NCBI RefSeq assembly: GCF_009746715.1
Contig: NZ_VRKW01000012.1
Coordinates: forward strand, 1-64,000
From: Ketobacter sp. MCCC 1A13808
Lineage (GTDB): Bacteria > Pseudomonadota > Gammaproteobacteria > Pseudomonadales > Ketobacteraceae
Direction of reading: 5' to 3'
DNA: 64,000 bases
Positions within the stretch are counted from its first letter, which is position 1, and each line of letters opens with the position of its first letter. Below, piece after piece: positions 61,911 through 64,000 of the stretch. The position numbers and the translations under genes are program-made. The notes under the pieces were generated by a model, which saw only the letters and a program-made list of their open reading frames with translations, did not search any database and was not told the DNA's origin.

Positions 61911-63509
61911 ATGCTGTTTAATTCAATCGAGTTCATTGCTTTTTTCCTGCCGTTTGTATTAGTGGCGTATTTTGCCTTACAGAAATACGCGCCGGTTAAG
62001 TTCGCTATCGGCTTTCTCGTATTCAGTTCTCTTGTTTTTTATGGTTGGTGGAAGCCGGTTTATTTGCTGCTGCTGATCTTTTCCCTTCTGGTAAATTTCT
62101 TTCTGTCACAAACGATCCTTAACCTGAATCAGCGGCAAACCGACCGCCACAAAGCATTGGCAAAGTGGACGATGATCGGGGGAGTCGTACTCAATCTGGG
62201 CTTAATTGGCTACTTTAAGTATACGGATTTTCTGATCGATACCCTGAATCAGCTATCGGGAGCCAACGTTGGTTTTCTGGATTTAATATTGCCATTGGGA
62301 ATCTCGTTTTTTACCTTTCAGCAGGTGGCCTATCTGGTGGACACGTATCGGGGGATCACCACAGAGCACCGCTTTTCCTATTATTGCCTGTTTGTGACTT
62401 TTTTCCCCCAGTTGATCGCCGGGCCCATTGTCCACCACAGTTCTGTAATGCCACAATTTGAACGAGAGTCTACGTTTAGGTTTGACATCAACAACCTGAG
62501 TGTCGGCTTGTTTATTTTCAGCATCGGGCTGGCAAAAAAAGTACTCTTGGCAGACAGTATTTCCGATTTCTCGACACCGATATTCAGTGCCGTCGATAGG
62601 GGCGAATCGGTTACTACGGTCGAAGCATGGGCCGGGGCGCTGGCCTACTCCCTGCAGCTCTATTTCGATTTTTCGGGTTACTCTGATATGGCAATTGGTC
62701 TCGGCATGATGTTCGGGATTCGCTTGCCGGTTAATTTCAATTCGCCCTATAAATCAATCAATATCATTGAATTTTGGCGTCGCTGGCATATGACCCTTTC
62801 TCAGTTCCTGCGCGACTATGTTTATATTCCGTTGGGGGGAAATCGCAAGGGCACGTTGAGTCGCTACAACAACCTCATGATTACGATGCTGGTTGGTGGT
62901 CTATGGCATGGGGCCGGTTGGAATTTTATTATCTGGGGTGGGTTGCACGGTTTCTATCTGATCTGTAATCACGGGTGGCAAAACGCCAGTAAAAAGTTGC
63001 CGGCTGTATGCAATGTTTTCCGCTTCCGTCCGGTTTCGATTTTTATTACCTTTATTGCGGTGGTGTTGGCTTGGGTCTTTTTCCGGGCAGAGACCTTCAG
63101 TGGCGCCGGTGTGATGCTAACGGCGATGCTGGGGGTTGAGGGTGTCAGCTTTCCGGTGGCTTTGGAGGTCACGCTGAACCAGATGGGTAAGCATGATTTG
63201 ATTTCCTTGCTGAACAGTCTTGGGGTGGTGATCAGTCCCGATCCCAGTATTATCAGAACTAAGGACTGGTTTAGCTCCGGTGTGCCGTTAATTGGCGTGC
63301 TTTTATTTGTGGCGTTCTTCATGCCCAATAGTCTGGATATGCTGCGAAAAAGCAACCTTATTCAGGGCCCCGACTGGATTATCAGCGGGTCTGTCTTAAA
63401 CGGCACCAAAGGTAGGGTGATGGCGTTGGCGACCGGCGTGGTGTTTTTTGTTTCACTCATGACCATGATGACCACCAAGCAATCCGAGTTTCTTTATTTC
63501 AACTTCTGA
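61911..63509 (+). CDS. MBOAT-family O-acyltransferase (AlgI-like)
   Basis: This 532-residue inner-membrane protein has about 11-12 helices and the AlgI-type MBOAT core: FDFSGYSDMAIGLG, FWRRWHMTLSQFLRDYVY, and the two histidines in LWHGAGWNFIIWGGLHG. AlgI-type proteins move acetyl groups across the inner membrane for glycan O-acetylation. With the SGNH protein upstream it forms a minimal acetylation pair; no alginate gene is nearby, so the glycan is unknown. Confidence 0.93.
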   Translation: MLFNSIEFIAFFLPFVLVAYFALQKYAPVKFAIGFLVFSSLVFYGWWKPVYLLLLIFSLLVNFFLSQTILNLNQRQTDRHKALAKWTMIGGVVLNLGLIGYFKYTDFLIDTLNQLSGANVGFLDLILPLGISFFTFQQVAYLVDTYRGITTEHRFSYYCLFVTFFPQLIAGPIVHHSSVMPQFERESTFRFDINNLSVGLFIFSIGLAKKVLLADSISDFSTPIFSAVDRGESVTTVEAWAGALAYSLQLYFDFSGYSDMAIGLGMMFGIRLPVNFNSPYKSINIIEFWRRWHMTLSQFLRDYVYIPLGGNRKGTLSRYNNLMITMLVGGLWHGAGWNFIIWGGLHGFYLICNHGWQNASKKLPAVCNVFRFRPVSIFITFIAVVLAWVFFRAETFSGAGVMLTAMLGVEGVSFPVALEVTLNQMGKHDLISLLNSLGVVISPDPSIIRTKDWFSSGVPLIGVLLFVAFFMPNSLDMLRKSNLIQGPDWIISGSVLNGTKGRVMALATGVVFFVSLMTMMTTKQSEFLYFNF

Positions 63510-63524
63510 TCAATCCGTCTTTGA

Positions 63525-63586
63525 TTGCCGAGCACGTTGCCCCTTACCCTGAATGTGAGCAGGATAGGGGGCAACGTGCTCGGCAA
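63525..63586. repeat. 19-bp perfect inverted repeat hairpin
   Basis: Two perfect 19-bp arms, TTGCCGAGCACGTTGCCCC at 63525-63543 and its reverse complement at 63568-63586, enclose 24 bases that hold a further CCTG/CAGG pair. It begins 16 bp after the MBOAT stop. No T run follows, so it is not a standard terminator; it could be a strong bidirectional stop, a REP-like unit or a mobile-element end. Confidence 0.85.
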
Positions 63587-63847
63587 CAAAGCCCATTTCG
63601 CCAGCGGATAAGCCCCCTATGGTTGCATAGAGACGAAACGGAAAATGCGCTACATTTGTTACAAAACAGAACAGTGCTGAACCTGTTAATTCTTTGTAAG
63701 ATCTTGATATTAAAGGGCTATGTTCAGGTCCTGCTGTTTTTTTCCAGATACGATTAGCTACAATTAAAAACAACTCAAAGCAGCGCGGAATTCGGATTCT
63801 TGTTCTAAAGTTAAAAGACAAAGTAGTAGATCGAATTGCCCGAATCC
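63587..63847. other. Intergenic region with probable promoter
   Basis: About 260 bp, becoming AT-rich after 63660, lie before the last gene. No gene is supported; short frames here arise from the palindrome. The promoter of the HD-GYP gene is expected in this stretch. Confidence 0.4.
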
Positions 63848-64000
63848 ATGAATCAGAATACGCCTAATGATCGTGACACCATTAAGGTGCCCATTGACGA
63901 ACTTGAGCTGGGAATGCATGTGTCTGCGTTGGACCGGCCTTGGCTTGATACACCGTTTTTATTTCAGGGTTTCCCCCTGGAAGATCCCGACGATCTGGCA
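63848..64000 (+). CDS. HD-GYP phosphodiesterase, 5' part
   Basis: The first 51 codons run off the right edge. They read KVPIDELELGMHVSALDRPW and TPFLFQGFPLED, the DUF3391 domain that precedes HD-GYP domains. Such proteins degrade cyclic di-GMP. The catalytic half lies outside the window, so activity cannot be judged. Confidence 0.85.
   Translation, partial: MNQNTPNDRDTIKVPIDELELGMHVSALDRPWLDTPFLFQGFPLEDPDDLA

Noticed and set aside
63510-63821. Two facing frames with similar peptides
   Set aside because: Their likeness comes from the perfect inverted repeat, which gives the same peptide on both strands; neither has a family or a good ribosome site.

Overview
The window looks like chromosome from a gammaproteobacterium related to Pseudomonas and other Pseudomonadales. 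This rests on conserved gene order and family markers: xerC-DUF484-dapF-lysA-lptM, a class I cyaA, argH divergent from algZ/algR, then hemC-hemD-hemX-hemY, rho-trxA-ppx, ppk1-hemB, a SutA homologue, and a HemB of the metal-binding type seen in Pseudomonas. No rRNA, tRNA, CRISPR array or prophage was recognised.

Layout. Positions 1-3300 are an accessory patch: an IS66-type element (broken tnpB, intact tnpC), a small tnpC-coupled gene, an AT-rich HExxH metallopeptidase of unknown role, and the 3' stump of yjbQ where the patch joins the older chromosome. Positions 3500-12100 hold sutA, an iron-type surface-signalling locus (FecI-like sigma, FecR-like anti-sigma, and a TonB receptor that has lost its plug by an internal deletion), then the yigB/xerC/DUF484/dapF/lysA/lptM run. 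Positions 12100-25400 carry an HxlR-GST divergent pair, cyaA, pldA, a DUF4136 lipoprotein, a two-component system followed by a secreted spondin-domain protein, an SLC13 permease and argH. Positions 25500-31800 are algZ-algR and the haem block.

Positions 31900-38700 hold two large signalling proteins (REC-PAS-GGDEF and a hybrid histidine kinase) and a ferredoxin-type reductase. Rho, trxA and ppx follow. Between ppx and ppk1, usually close neighbours, lie about 11 kb of other genes: SRPBCC, SDR, KatG, a NYN/OST-HTH protein, a radical SAM protein, and a small polysaccharide set (deacetylase, flippase, glycosyltransferase) with a GFA-type protein. After ppk1-hemB come a TVP38-flavoprotein pair, RidA, ElbB, an SGNH/MBOAT O-acetylation pair, a long perfect hairpin, and the start of an HD-GYP phosphodiesterase that runs off the right edge.

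The most notable signals are: (1) exact 11-bp-spaced GTGA repeats both upstream of the two-component regulator and upstream of the spondin gene, suggesting a self-contained regulon; (2) the IS66-linked metallopeptidase at a gene-disrupting junction; (3) the plug-less TonB receptor beside an intact sigma/anti-sigma pair; (4) the 19-bp perfect inverted repeat near the right edge. All functional statements come from reading the sequence and from family knowledge; no database search was run.
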